From Pedobacter sp. Leaf170 (GTDB lineage: Bacteria > Bacteroidota > Bacteroidia > Sphingobacteriales > Sphingobacteriaceae): 64,000 bases of DNA. Position numbers and translations under genes: made by a program. Below the pieces are notes generated by a model. That model did no database searches, was not told the DNA's origin, and saw only the letters and a list, made by a program, of their open reading frames with translations. Where the stretch lies: the NCBI RefSeq assembly GCF_920984665.1, contig NZ_CAKLBP010000006.1, forward strand, positions 1 to 64,000, given 5' to 3'. This document shows positions 42,076 through 50,050 of this stretch, piece after piece (position 1 is the first letter of the stretch; each line of letters starts with the position of its first letter).

Positions 42076-43347
42076 ATGAGAAGAATTTCGGCAATACTCA
42101 TTGTATTTTTTTGTTTCTGCTGTATAACTGCAAAAAGTCAAATCGACACCTTACGTTTAGATATTGCAAAAGCACAATTGCTGTTTTTAAAAAATAATTT
42201 CAACTTATTAGTTAGCAATTATCAAATAGACCAGGCAAAGGCAGAAATTATAACGGCAAAATTATTCGATAATCCACAATTGGAATATGAAAATCTATTC
42301 TACAATCATGAAACCAAAAAATTCCTGCAAACCTCGGCAGAGTTTGGTCAGTTTGCAGGGTCTATTTCTCAGCTATTTAAGTTAGCCGGTAAACGAAACA
42401 AAAGTATTAAGGTTGCAGAATTTGGCGTAAAACTAGCTGAAGCAGAATACTTTGACTTAATGCGAACATTAAAATTTGAGTTAAACAATAATTTTTATAA
42501 AATATATTACGCTACGCAAACCATCAAATTATTTGATGAGCAAATTGCATCGACCAATCAATTACTAAAAGCTTACGAATCGCAATATAATTCGGGCAAT
42601 GTTGCACAAAAGGATTTAATCAGAATAAAATCACTACTAATTGGCTTGAAAGCCGAACTCGTAGAGGTTTTAAATGAATTAGAAGACAACTACAGAGATT
42701 TGAAACTGATTTGTGGCTTAAAGGCATCAACACAAATCATCCTGGTTATGGATGAAAACCAGAATCTACCTATAAACATTGAAAAATTCCCCATTTCTGC
42801 ATTGTTGGATTCAGCCAGAGCAAACAGACCAGATTTAAAACTTGCAAAAACTGATTTGCAATTAAGCGAAGCTAATTTGAATTTGCAAAGAGCAATGGCC
42901 ATACCTGATATCGAGCTTGCACTAAGCTATGACTATAAAGGCAATTATCCCGAGAAATATACCGGTATAGGATTAAAAATTCCAATTCCTCTTTTTAACA
43001 GAAACCAAGGAGAAATTAAAAAAGCAAAACTTTCTATTGATGCATCGAACTTAAAAATTAACAAACAACAGTATTTGCTAGAGAATGAGGTAATGAATAG
43101 TTATAAAACTGCATTAAGAAATGATAAGCTGCTTACTGAAATCGATGTCGATTTCAACTCAGATTTTAATAAACTGATAACTGCTTTAATTAAAAATTTT
43201 AAAGAACGAAACATCAGTTTAATTGAGTTTTTGGATTTATACGATTCATACAAACAAACAACACTTCAACTTAATAAACTTCATTACGAGCAAATGAGTT
43301 CGAGGGCGGAGCTAAATTATGTAACGGGTTCAAACATTTTTAAATAA
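42076..43347 (+). CDS. TolC-family outer-membrane efflux protein (CzcC-like)
   Basis: 423 residues with a signal peptide (residues 1-22, ending KSQ). Two outer-membrane efflux protein repeats form the helical barrel ('ANRPDLKLAKTDLQLSEANLNLQRA', then 'PIPLFNRNQGEIKKAKLSID'). The size and the short spacing to the downstream adaptor (6 bp) fit the exit duct of a tripartite RND pump. It carries substrate from periplasm or inner membrane to the outside. Its start is only a few bases after a TAnnTTTG element. Confidence 0.92.
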   Translation: MRRISAILIVFFCFCCITAKSQIDTLRLDIAKAQLLFLKNNFNLLVSNYQIDQAKAEIITAKLFDNPQLEYENLFYNHETKKFLQTSAEFGQFAGSISQLFKLAGKRNKSIKVAEFGVKLAEAEYFDLMRTLKFELNNNFYKIYYATQTIKLFDEQIASTNQLLKAYESQYNSGNVAQKDLIRIKSLLIGLKAELVEVLNELEDNYRDLKLICGLKASTQIILVMDENQNLPINIEKFPISALLDSARANRPDLKLAKTDLQLSEANLNLQRAMAIPDIELALSYDYKGNYPEKYTGIGLKIPIPLFNRNQGEIKKAKLSIDASNLKINKQQYLLENEVMNSYKTALRNDKLLTEIDVDFNSDFNKLITALIKNFKERNISLIEFLDLYDSYKQTTLQLNKLHYEQMSSRAELNYVTGSNIFK

Positions 43348-43353
43348 TTTAAC

Positions 43354-44451
43354 ATGAAAATCATCCATAAAACCATTTTTTACGCCAGCTTATTATCAGT
43401 AATTGGCTTTAGTTTTTCATGCAGCGAAAAGAAAACCGAAGTTGTTAAAGAGAGATTCGCTATTACTGATTCTTTAATAAACCGATTACTTATTGATACC
43501 GTTCAACAAGCCAATAACAAAACAAACATTAGGTTTTCGGCTAAAATTACCGCTAACGAAGAACGTAAATCTGAACTGTTTCCAATGGTAAGCGGAACGG
43601 TAAATCACGTTAATATACGTTTAGGCGATCAGGTTAAAAACGGCCAAATATTAGCAACTGTAAAAAGCGCAGAAATGGCTGGTTTTGATAAAGAATATAT
43701 TTCGGCAAATGCCGAAGTAAAAAATGCCGAGCGAACTTTACAACAAGCGGAGCAGTTGTTTCAAAGCGGCTTATCATCTGCTAAAGAATTTGAAGAAGCA
43801 AAAAACGACTTGCAGATTAAGAAAGCAGAAGTAAAGAGAGCAGGTTCAGTATTACGTTTAAACGGTGGCAATAGTGCCGGATTGTATGCCATAAAATCGC
43901 CCATTAGCGGTTTCGTAATCGAAAAACAGGTTACCAACAATATGCAGCTTCGTAGCGATAATGATAAAAGCCTTTTCACCATTGCCGATTTATCAAATGT
44001 GTGGGCCATGATCAACGTTTACGAATCAGATATTTCGAGATTAAAAACCGGAGATGATGTTAAGCTTTCAACGCTTTCCTATCCCGAAAAAACATTTAAT
44101 GGCAAAATTGACAAGATTTACAACTTAGTAAACGAAGATAGCAAGGTATTAAATGCTAGAGTTGTAATTGCTAACCCCGGTTATTTATTAAAACCCGGCA
44201 TGTTAGGCACAGTGAGTGTAACGGCAAGTTCGGGCATAGATTTACCTGTTCTAAACTCAAGGGCAGTAATTTTTGACGATAATAAGAACTATGTTTTAGT
44301 TGTAGATAAAAATAAAAAAATCTCCATTCGTGCAATAGAAATCGGGCGTAAAACGGCAGACAAAATATATGTAAGCAAAGGCTTAAACCCTGGTGAGCGT
44401 GTTATTGCCTCAAAACAGGTTTTCTTGTTCGAAACGCTCAAAGCTCAATAA
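43354..44451 (+). CDS. Periplasmic adaptor (membrane fusion) lipoprotein of an RND pump (CzcB-like)
   Basis: 365 residues. A lipobox ends at C23 (IGFSFSC), so it is anchored by lipid rather than a TM helix. It has the RND adaptor barrel-sandwich/lipoyl halves ('GTVNHVNIRLGDQVKNGQILATV' and 'YAIKSPISGFVIEKQVTNNMQL'), a coiled-coil hairpin between (~residues 105-165), and a beta-barrel region ('DVKLSTLSYPEKTFNGKIDKI'). It links the inner-membrane pump to the TolC-family protein. It lies between them in the operon (6 and 26 bp gaps). No His-rich metal-binding N-terminus like that of CzcB is present. Confidence 0.93.
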   Translation: MKIIHKTIFYASLLSVIGFSFSCSEKKTEVVKERFAITDSLINRLLIDTVQQANNKTNIRFSAKITANEERKSELFPMVSGTVNHVNIRLGDQVKNGQILATVKSAEMAGFDKEYISANAEVKNAERTLQQAEQLFQSGLSSAKEFEEAKNDLQIKKAEVKRAGSVLRLNGGNSAGLYAIKSPISGFVIEKQVTNNMQLRSDNDKSLFTIADLSNVWAMINVYESDISRLKTGDDVKLSTLSYPEKTFNGKIDKIYNLVNEDSKVLNARVVIANPGYLLKPGMLGTVSVTASSGIDLPVLNSRAVIFDDNKNYVLVVDKNKKISIRAIEIGRKTADKIYVSKGLNPGERVIASKQVFLFETLKAQ

Positions 44452-44477
44452 TATCTTATCCATTAGATTTCTAAATA

Positions 44478-47400
44478 ATGAATAAATTCATTAAAAATAT
44501 CATCAGCTTTGCGCTGAAAAACAAATATTTTATATTTTTTGCAACATTTATATTAATATCAGCAGGTTATCTTTCGTTTAAAAACACAACTATCGATGCC
44601 TTTCCTGATGTTACGAATACCAATATTACGATTATAACTCAATGGCCTGGAAGAAGCGCTGAAGAAGTTGAAAAATTTGTAAGTCGACCGTTGGAAATTG
44701 CAATGAATCCAACAGAAAAAAGAACAAGCATTCGCTCTTCTTCCCTATTTGGTTTATCGATTGTAAAAGTAAGTTTTGAAGATGATGTTGACTATGCCAA
44801 AGCCCGTGTTCAGGTTAATAACCACTTAGATGAAGCTGATTTACCTGATGGTATAAGTCCGGAAGTGCAACCGCCTTACGGACCTACAGGAGAAATTTTT
44901 AGATACACCTTAACCAGCGATGTTAAAACTGTTAGGGAGTTAAAAACGCTGCAGGATTGGGTTATTCAAAGAGAACTTTTATCCGTTTCGGGCATTGCTG
45001 ATGTAGTTAGTTTTGGTGGTGAAGTGAAAACTTATCAAATTACGGTAGACCCGCAAAAGGCCATTCAGTACGGCGTTAGTGCAACCGAACTTTTCGAAGC
45101 CGTTTCTAAAAGTAATATAAATGTTGGCGGGGATGTTATTGTACAAAGCGGACAAGCTTACGTTGTTCGCGGTATTGGCGTATTAAATAATATTGATGAA
45201 ATAAGTAATGTAGTTGTAGATAATGCAAATGGTACTCCGGTTTATGTAAAAACCATTGCCGATGTTACCGAATCTGCGCTTCCGAGGCTTGGCCAGGTTG
45301 GCAGAGATTATGACCCAGATGTAATTGAAGGCATTGTAGTGATGCGAAAAGGCGGCAATCCGAGTGATGTAATTGCTCGTTTGAAGAACAAAATCAGTGA
45401 CATAAATAATAATATCCTACCGGATGATGTAAAAATTAAAGCCTTTTATGATCGTGAAGATTTAGTAAATTATTCTGTGCATACCGTTATGGGCAATATG
45501 CTCGAAGGTATCATATTCGTAACCCTAATTGTATTTCTTTTTGTGGCCGATTGGCGCACAACGCTAATTGTTTCGATAATTATTCCGCTTGCTCTACTTT
45601 TTGCGTTCATCTGTCTTAAATTAAAAGGTATGCCTGCCAATCTTCTATCAATGGGTGCCATTGATTTTGGAATTATTATAGATGGTGCGGTTGTAATGGT
45701 TGAAGGTATTTTTGTGGCGCTCGATGCCCGGGCACACAGATACGGAATGGATCGCTTTAATAAAATGAGCAAACTTGGTGCAATAAAAAAAGCTTGCCTT
45801 GAAAATGGTAAGGGAATTTTATTTGCAAAACTTATCATTATTACTGGCTTGATGCCAATTTTTACCTTCGAGAAAGTTGAAGGTAAAATGTTTTCTCCAT
45901 TAGCCTGGACCCTAAGTTTTGCACTTTTAGGCTCCTTAATATTAACCTTTACTTTGGTGCCTGCCTTAGCAAGTGTTCTGCTTAAAAAGAATGTTAAAGA
46001 AAAGCATAATATATTTTTAGAATGGATGACAAAAGCAACACTCAGGTTTTTTGATATCTGTTTCAATAAAAAAAGATTGGTGTTTTTAATTTCGATTGTT
46101 GTTTTAGTACTCGGTGCTTACAGTTTTAAGCTTTTAGGAACAGAATTTTTGCCAAGTTTGGATGAAGGTTCCATTTACGTTCGTGCTACAGGCCCGCTTA
46201 GTATTTCGTTAAATGAAACAAAGAAACTTTCTAACGATATGCGGAAGATTTTTTTAAGCTTCGATGAGGTAAAACAAGTAATGTCGCAAACAGGCCGGCC
46301 AAATGATGGAACAGACGCTACAGGCTTTTATAACATGGAATTTCATGTAGATATTTATCCAAAAAAAGAATGGAAGCGAAAGCAAACTAAAGAGCAGCTT
46401 ATAGATAGAATGCAGCAAAAACTGAAGAGTTTTCCGGGCATAAGTCTAAATTTTTCACAACCTATATCTGATAATGTTGAGGAAGCAGTTTCTGGCGTTA
46501 AAGGTTCGATTGTAGTGAAAATGTTTGGCGAAAATTTTGAATATATCGAACAGCAGGAAGAAAAAATTGAAAAGATTTTAAAAACTGTTGATGGTATTGA
46601 AGACTTAGGAATATTAAGAAATCTTGGTCAACCGGAACTGCGAATAAATCTCGATCAGAAAAAAATGGCACTTTATGGAGTAAGTACAGCTGATGCCAAT
46701 TCAGTTATTGAAATGGCCATTGGAGGAAAGGCTGCAACGCAGATTTTTGAAGGCGAAAGAAAATTCGATTTAATAATTCGATACCCGGAAGATTTTAGAA
46801 ATGATGAAACTTCTATTAGCAGATTAAGAATTCCAACTTTAAACGGTTCAAATGTTGAATTGGGAGAAATATCCAGCATAAAAAAAATTACAGGCCCGAG
46901 TATAATTTACCGCGATAAGCATAAGCGTTACGGTGCCATTAAATTTTCGATTAGAGGCAGAGATATGGGCAGCGTTATTGATGAAGCTCAGCAAAAAGTT
47001 AATGCAGAAATCAAACTTCCAAAGGAATATAAGTTAGAATGGGCTGGTGACTTCGAAAATCAACAAAGGGCAATTGCCAGATTATCGCAGGCTGTTCCGG
47101 TAAGTTTGCTGCTTATATTTTTTATTTTATTTGTACTATTTGGTAATATAAAAGATTCGCTTTTGGTTTTAAATAACGTTCCATTTGCGATGATTGGTGG
47201 CATTTTGGCACTATTAGCTACAGGTGTAAACTTTAATATTTCTGCAGGGATTGGATTTATAGCACTATTTGGAATCTGTGTACAAAATGGTGTTATTTTA
47301 ATTACCCGCTTTAAAACCAATATCATCGAACTAAAATATAATCAAAAATGGACTTTTACAGATGCCATTAGAGATGGGATAGCAAGCAGGTTCAGACCTG

Positions 47401-47600
47401 TTTTAATGACAGCACTTATGGCTGCTATTGGTTTAATGCCTGCTGCACTATCAACAGGAATTGGTTCTGAAGCATCTAAACCATTGGCTATTGTAGTAAT
47501 AGGAGGCTTAATCACCAACACCTTATTCAATCTATTTGTATATCCAATTGTATTTTATTGGTCGTACAAAAAGAACCTGGTTAAAGGTAATATAGTCTGA
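44478..47600 (+). CDS. Heavy-metal efflux RND transporter (CzcA family)
   Basis: A 1040-residue inner-membrane proton/metal antiporter. It has twelve TM helices in two sets of six with two large periplasmic domains. TM4 carries D396-F-G...D402-G-A...V-E409 (DFGIIIDGAVVMVE), the signature of divalent (Co, Zn, Cd, Ni) HME transporters. Monovalent Cu/Ag pumps such as CusA have a different TM4 pattern. Other family marks are 'NTTIDAFPDVTNTNITIITQWPG' near the start and 'GEVKTYQITVDPQKAIQYGV'. It is the last gene of the efflux operon. Substrate class is inferred from the TM4 residues; the exact metal cannot be stated. Confidence 0.94.
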   Translation: MNKFIKNIISFALKNKYFIFFATFILISAGYLSFKNTTIDAFPDVTNTNITIITQWPGRSAEEVEKFVSRPLEIAMNPTEKRTSIRSSSLFGLSIVKVSFEDDVDYAKARVQVNNHLDEADLPDGISPEVQPPYGPTGEIFRYTLTSDVKTVRELKTLQDWVIQRELLSVSGIADVVSFGGEVKTYQITVDPQKAIQYGVSATELFEAVSKSNINVGGDVIVQSGQAYVVRGIGVLNNIDEISNVVVDNANGTPVYVKTIADVTESALPRLGQVGRDYDPDVIEGIVVMRKGGNPSDVIARLKNKISDINNNILPDDVKIKAFYDREDLVNYSVHTVMGNMLEGIIFVTLIVFLFVADWRTTLIVSIIIPLALLFAFICLKLKGMPANLLSMGAIDFGIIIDGAVVMVEGIFVALDARAHRYGMDRFNKMSKLGAIKKACLENGKGILFAKLIIITGLMPIFTFEKVEGKMFSPLAWTLSFALLGSLILTFTLVPALASVLLKKNVKEKHNIFLEWMTKATLRFFDICFNKKRLVFLISIVVLVLGAYSFKLLGTEFLPSLDEGSIYVRATGPLSISLNETKKLSNDMRKIFLSFDEVKQVMSQTGRPNDGTDATGFYNMEFHVDIYPKKEWKRKQTKEQLIDRMQQKLKSFPGISLNFSQPISDNVEEAVSGVKGSIVVKMFGENFEYIEQQEEKIEKILKTVDGIEDLGILRNLGQPELRINLDQKKMALYGVSTADANSVIEMAIGGKAATQIFEGERKFDLIIRYPEDFRNDETSISRLRIPTLNGSNVELGEISSIKKITGPSIIYRDKHKRYGAIKFSIRGRDMGSVIDEAQQKVNAEIKLPKEYKLEWAGDFENQQRAIARLSQAVPVSLLLIFFILFVLFGNIKDSLLVLNNVPFAMIGGILALLATGVNFNISAGIGFIALFGICVQNGVILITRFKTNIIELKYNQKWTFTDAIRDGIASRFRPVLMTALMAAIGLMPAALSTGIGSEASKPLAIVVIGGLITNTLFNLFVYPIVFYWSYKKNLVKGNIV

Positions 47601-47603
47601 AAA

Positions 47604-47649
47604 TAAAAAAACCTACAAAACCTTGGATGGGAACAAGGTTTTGTAGGTT
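47604..47649 (-). terminator. Strong intrinsic terminator for tatA
   Basis: A 16-bp perfect stem (AACCTACAAAACCTTG, 47610-47625, with its complement at 47634-47649) and an 8-nt loop. Read from the minus strand it is followed by a T-run (47610-47604), so it terminates the tatA transcript that ends at 47669. It also lies just past the stop of the RND gene, whose strand has only a weak T-tract. Confidence 0.9.
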
Positions 47650-47668
47650 AATTAAAGGAATATTAATT

Positions 47669-47860
47669 TTAGACTTTTTTAATTGGTTCAGTAGCCGGAA
47701 TGTCTTTGCCATCCTGCCCGTCTTTAAATTCCTTTATGCCTTTGCCTAATCCTTTCATAAGCTCGGGTATTTTTTTACCACCGAATAAAAGAAGTACGAC
47801 TACCAATAAAATTATGATTTCTGGTCCGCCTAGTAAGGCAGCGATTGTAACATTACTCAT
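47669..47860 (-). CDS. tatA: Twin-arginine translocase subunit TatA/TatE
   Basis: 63 residues: an N-terminal TM helix ([15 protein letters not shown]), the hinge '[23 protein letters not shown]' and a polar tail. This is the standard TatA layout: a short signal-anchor, then an amphipathic helix. It forms the pore-like complex for folded protein export with TatC, which is not in this window. A terminator follows at 47604-47649. It is transcribed alone. Confidence 0.93.
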   Translation of the reverse strand: MSNVTIAALLGGPEIIILLVVVLLLFGGKKIPELMKGLGKGIKEFKDGQDGKDIPATEPIKKV

Positions 47861-47966
47861 TCCGTTTGTATTAAAGTTTAAGATATAACATTAGATACGT
47901 GAATAGTGTTACACTGGTTTTTTGAAAAGCTATAATAATAAAATTATTATCTAAATTTTATGGCGA

Positions 47967-48194
47967 TTATTTTTTCAATTCAGATTCAACATTTTTTATC
48001 AAACTGGCTTTTCCATTTTGATAAGTATGTGGTTTTGAAAAATCCTCTATAATATTTTTTAGCTTCTCATCGTGTTCTTCGCCAGCAATTTTTTTAAACT
48101 CATTAACCACTTTGTACGAATTCATATCGCCAAAGCCTCTTAATTGTTTTACTTTTTGCAGGAAAGATGTTAATTCAGATATTCGCTTTTCCAT
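47967..48194 (-). CDS. Small hypothetical protein
   Basis: 75 residues, predicted mostly helical with charged surfaces ('ELTSFLQKVKQLRGFGDMNSYKVVNEFKKIAGEEHDEKLKNIIEDF'). It has no signal peptide or membrane segment and I do not recognise the family. It is called a gene because it fills a gap with a plausible start (ATG at 48194), normal codon use and no competing frame. Its neighbours are tatA and a lipoprotein gene on the same strand. Confidence 0.55.
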   Translation of the reverse strand: MEKRISELTSFLQKVKQLRGFGDMNSYKVVNEFKKIAGEEHDEKLKNIIEDFSKPHTYQNGKASLIKNVESELKK

Positions 48195-48324
48195 TTAATG
48201 ACCAAAAATAATAAAAACGACTTATTAATTATACACTATTGGTTCGTTTTTTAAAAAAAATACTAACATTTAATTTTAAATTAACATTTTCGCCATCAAA
48301 AATTAATGTTTGAAATCAAAAAAA

Positions 48325-48846
48325 TTATTCTTCAAAACTGAATGATAATTTCTTTGGTGCAGAAACACCGCTTATGTTGCTGCCATTGTAGCTCACATAA
48401 TATTTATTGCCGGATTTTAAATCGTAAGCTTTCAATAAATCAACTTCGGCAGAGATACTATCTTTTGCTTTTACAGATAAATAACTATCTGCCGGAGGTG
48501 GCACTATCCTTTTTGCCATTGCACCTATATACGCTACTTCGTTACCATTAGAGTCGGTAATATCTAAATATTTACTAATAAATGGCTCAAATGCCGTATG
48601 CCATTTACAAAAAGATTTAGCCGAATCGGCACTATTAATAACCGTAAATTTTAATAAAACCGGCGAGCCTTTTTTTGCAGTTTCATTAATATACATTTTA
48701 GCAAACAATGAATCAGACTGTATTGAATCTGAAGACACTTTGCTTGTAGTATCAGCTACCACATTTTTGTTGTTATTTGTTTGATTTTGGCTACAAGCCC
48801 CAAATAATACTGCTATCGCAGGTATAATTAATTTTAAATTTTTCAT
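48325..48846 (-). CDS. Lipoprotein resembling the N-terminal domain of M35 lysyl endopeptidases
   Basis: 173 residues from the ATG at 48846. A further 15 bp upstream the frame could begin at a GTG, but the start at 48846 gives a clean lipoprotein signal (MKNLKLIIPAIAVLFGAC). Following a Ser/Asn-rich linker, residues ~55-173 read 'KKGSPVLLKFTVINSADSAKSFCKWHTAFEP', 'YLDITDSNGNEVAYIGAMAKRIVPP' and 'YLSVKAKDSISAEVDLLKAYDL'. This matches the beta-sandwich that precedes the catalytic domain of M35 (deuterolysin/Lys-endopeptidase) proteins. The HExxH catalytic domain is absent, so it is a stand-alone domain, perhaps a periplasmic inhibitor or binding protein. Confidence 0.72.
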   Translation of the reverse strand: MKNLKLIIPAIAVLFGACSQNQTNNNKNVVADTTSKVSSDSIQSDSLFAKMYINETAKKGSPVLLKFTVINSADSAKSFCKWHTAFEPFISKYLDITDSNGNEVAYIGAMAKRIVPPPADSYLSVKAKDSISAEVDLLKAYDLKSGNKYYVSYNGSNISGVSAPKKLSFSFEE

Positions 48847-48906
48847 AAGCTGTAGAATCACTAAACAAAAACTTATCCAAACTGGTAGCCCGATAAAAAA
48901 TTGAGC

Positions 48907-48938
48907 AAAAAAAAAGCAGACCTTAGTAGCCTGCTTTT
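48907..48938 (-). terminator. Intrinsic terminator of the cold-shock gene
   Basis: On the minus strand an AAAAGCAG / CTGCTTTT stem (48931-48938 and 48912-48919) is followed by nine T (48915-48907). It starts about 18 bp after the stop of the csp gene at 48956. Confidence 0.85.
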
Positions 48939-48955
48939 AACTTTCTGAGAATTTT

Positions 48956-49144
48956 TTAAACCAGTTTTACTTTTACTGCATTTAGGCCTTTTTTACCTTC
49001 CTGCACTTCATACTCAACTTTATCATTCTCACTAATTTTATCTATAAGTCCACTTACGTGAACGAAAATTTCTGAACCACTATCTTCTTTGATAAAGCCA
49101 AAGCCTTTTTCCTCATTAAAAAATTTTACTGTACCGTTTTTCAT
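48956..49144 (-). CDS. Cold-shock protein, CspA family
   Basis: 62 residues with a canonical single CSD OB fold: 'GTVKFFNEEKGFGFI' (RNP1 KGFGFI), 'EIFVHVSGL' (RNP2), then 'VEYEVQEGKKGLNAVKVK'. An RNA/ssDNA chaperone. The mRNA has an AT-rich leader of about 150 bp to the next upstream gene. A terminator follows. Confidence 0.95.
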   Translation of the reverse strand: MKNGTVKFFNEEKGFGFIKEDSGSEIFVHVSGLIDKISENDKVEYEVQEGKKGLNAVKVKLV

Positions 49145-49283
49145 TTTAGATTTTGTTTATTAATTATTTCATAAAAATATGTTTTAAAATTAAAAAAACA
49201 AACCTAAAAGCTGTTCATTAACTAAATAACATTTTTTTTTATTTCAATTCTGTTCTTTGAGCCATTTAGAATGTTTGAGTATG

Positions 49284-49490
49284 TTAAATATCATCATCTA
49301 AAGATTTTTCGTATTCCTCTAACATCACCTCCAAATTGCTTTTCTTCAAAAAAATTGCACCAAATTCAACTGGCTCTTCAGTAATTTCAGTTAAAACAGT
49401 AAGGGTTTCAACATTCAAATCTACAAGCTTTGAAATTTCATTAAATTTTTGTGGTGCAAGTTTAAAAATCATCCAATTTTTATTTTCCAT
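49284..49490 (-). CDS. Small hypothetical protein
   Basis: 68 residues ('WMIFKLAPQKFNEISKLVDLNVETLTVLTEITEEPVEFGAIFLKKSNLEVMLEEYEKSLDD'), acidic at the C-terminus, no signal or membrane helix. I do not recognise a family. It sits alone between the csp gene and the response regulator, with good Met start context and no competing ORF. Confidence is moderate because of its size. Confidence 0.5.
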   Translation of the reverse strand: MENKNWMIFKLAPQKFNEISKLVDLNVETLTVLTEITEEPVEFGAIFLKKSNLEVMLEEYEKSLDDDI

Positions 49491-49645
49491 ATACTAATTA
49501 ACTGAGTTAGAAACAAAAACGCAAGCAAAAACCCTTAAAAGTTGTATGATTAGTAATATTTTTTTCCACAATTGCGTAATTTTGCGTCAACTGTAACATT
49601 CTTATTTCAGCTTACACCTGTTTTAGCACAGATGGTTGTACACTG

Positions 49646-50050
49646 TTAATTTTTGAAAAACGCATTGAGTTGTCCCAAGCTCTTTAAATGATTAAAGTCT
49701 GAATCCTTTAACGGCTTGCTTATAAAATCCAATACATTATCGTATTTCTTGGCTTTTAGCCTATCGCCTTCATTTACTGATGAGGTTACCATTACCACAG
49801 CTACATTTTCTTTAAAATCTGAATTTTGTATTTCATCCAACAAGTCCCAACCACTTATCAGCGGCATATTAATATCCAGCAACAATAAAAATTTAGTTGC
49901 CTGATGTTCATCCTTTTCCATAAAAAGAATAGCTTCACCTGCATCGTCAAAAAACTCCAGACAACAGTTTAGTTGTTGTGTTTCCAGAACCGCCTCATGT
50001 ATTAATAAAATTAGCGGATCATCATCAATCACTAAAATTTTCCTATTCAT
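49646..50050 (-). CDS. Single-domain response regulator coupled to the PAS-GAF protein
   Basis: 134 residues: a receiver with the acidic pair 'IDDDP', D59 (LLDINMPLISG) and 'ISKPLKD'. The open frame extends further upstream inside the kinase gene, but the Met at 50050 (overlapping the kinase stop by 8 bp) is the natural start and gives the classic receiver opening 'MNRKILVIDDDP'. It is therefore translationally coupled to the PAS protein at 50043-53429, which lacks an ATPase domain. It has no output domain. Confidence 0.88.
   Translation of the reverse strand: MNRKILVIDDDPLILLIHEAVLETQQLNCCLEFFDDAGEAILFMEKDEHQATKFLLLLDINMPLISGWDLLDEIQNSDFKENVAVVMVTSSVNEGDRLKAKKYDNVLDFISKPLKDSDFNHLKSLGQLNAFFKN

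Noticed and set aside
45470..46066. 198-residue minus-strand ORF within the RND gene
   Set aside because: An antisense shadow of a well-conserved transporter gene, with composition typical of a complementary reading frame.
44478..47600. Copper/silver (CusA) efflux
   Set aside because: The TM4 DFG...DGA...VE pattern fits divalent-metal pumps. No CusF-like protein is present in the operon.
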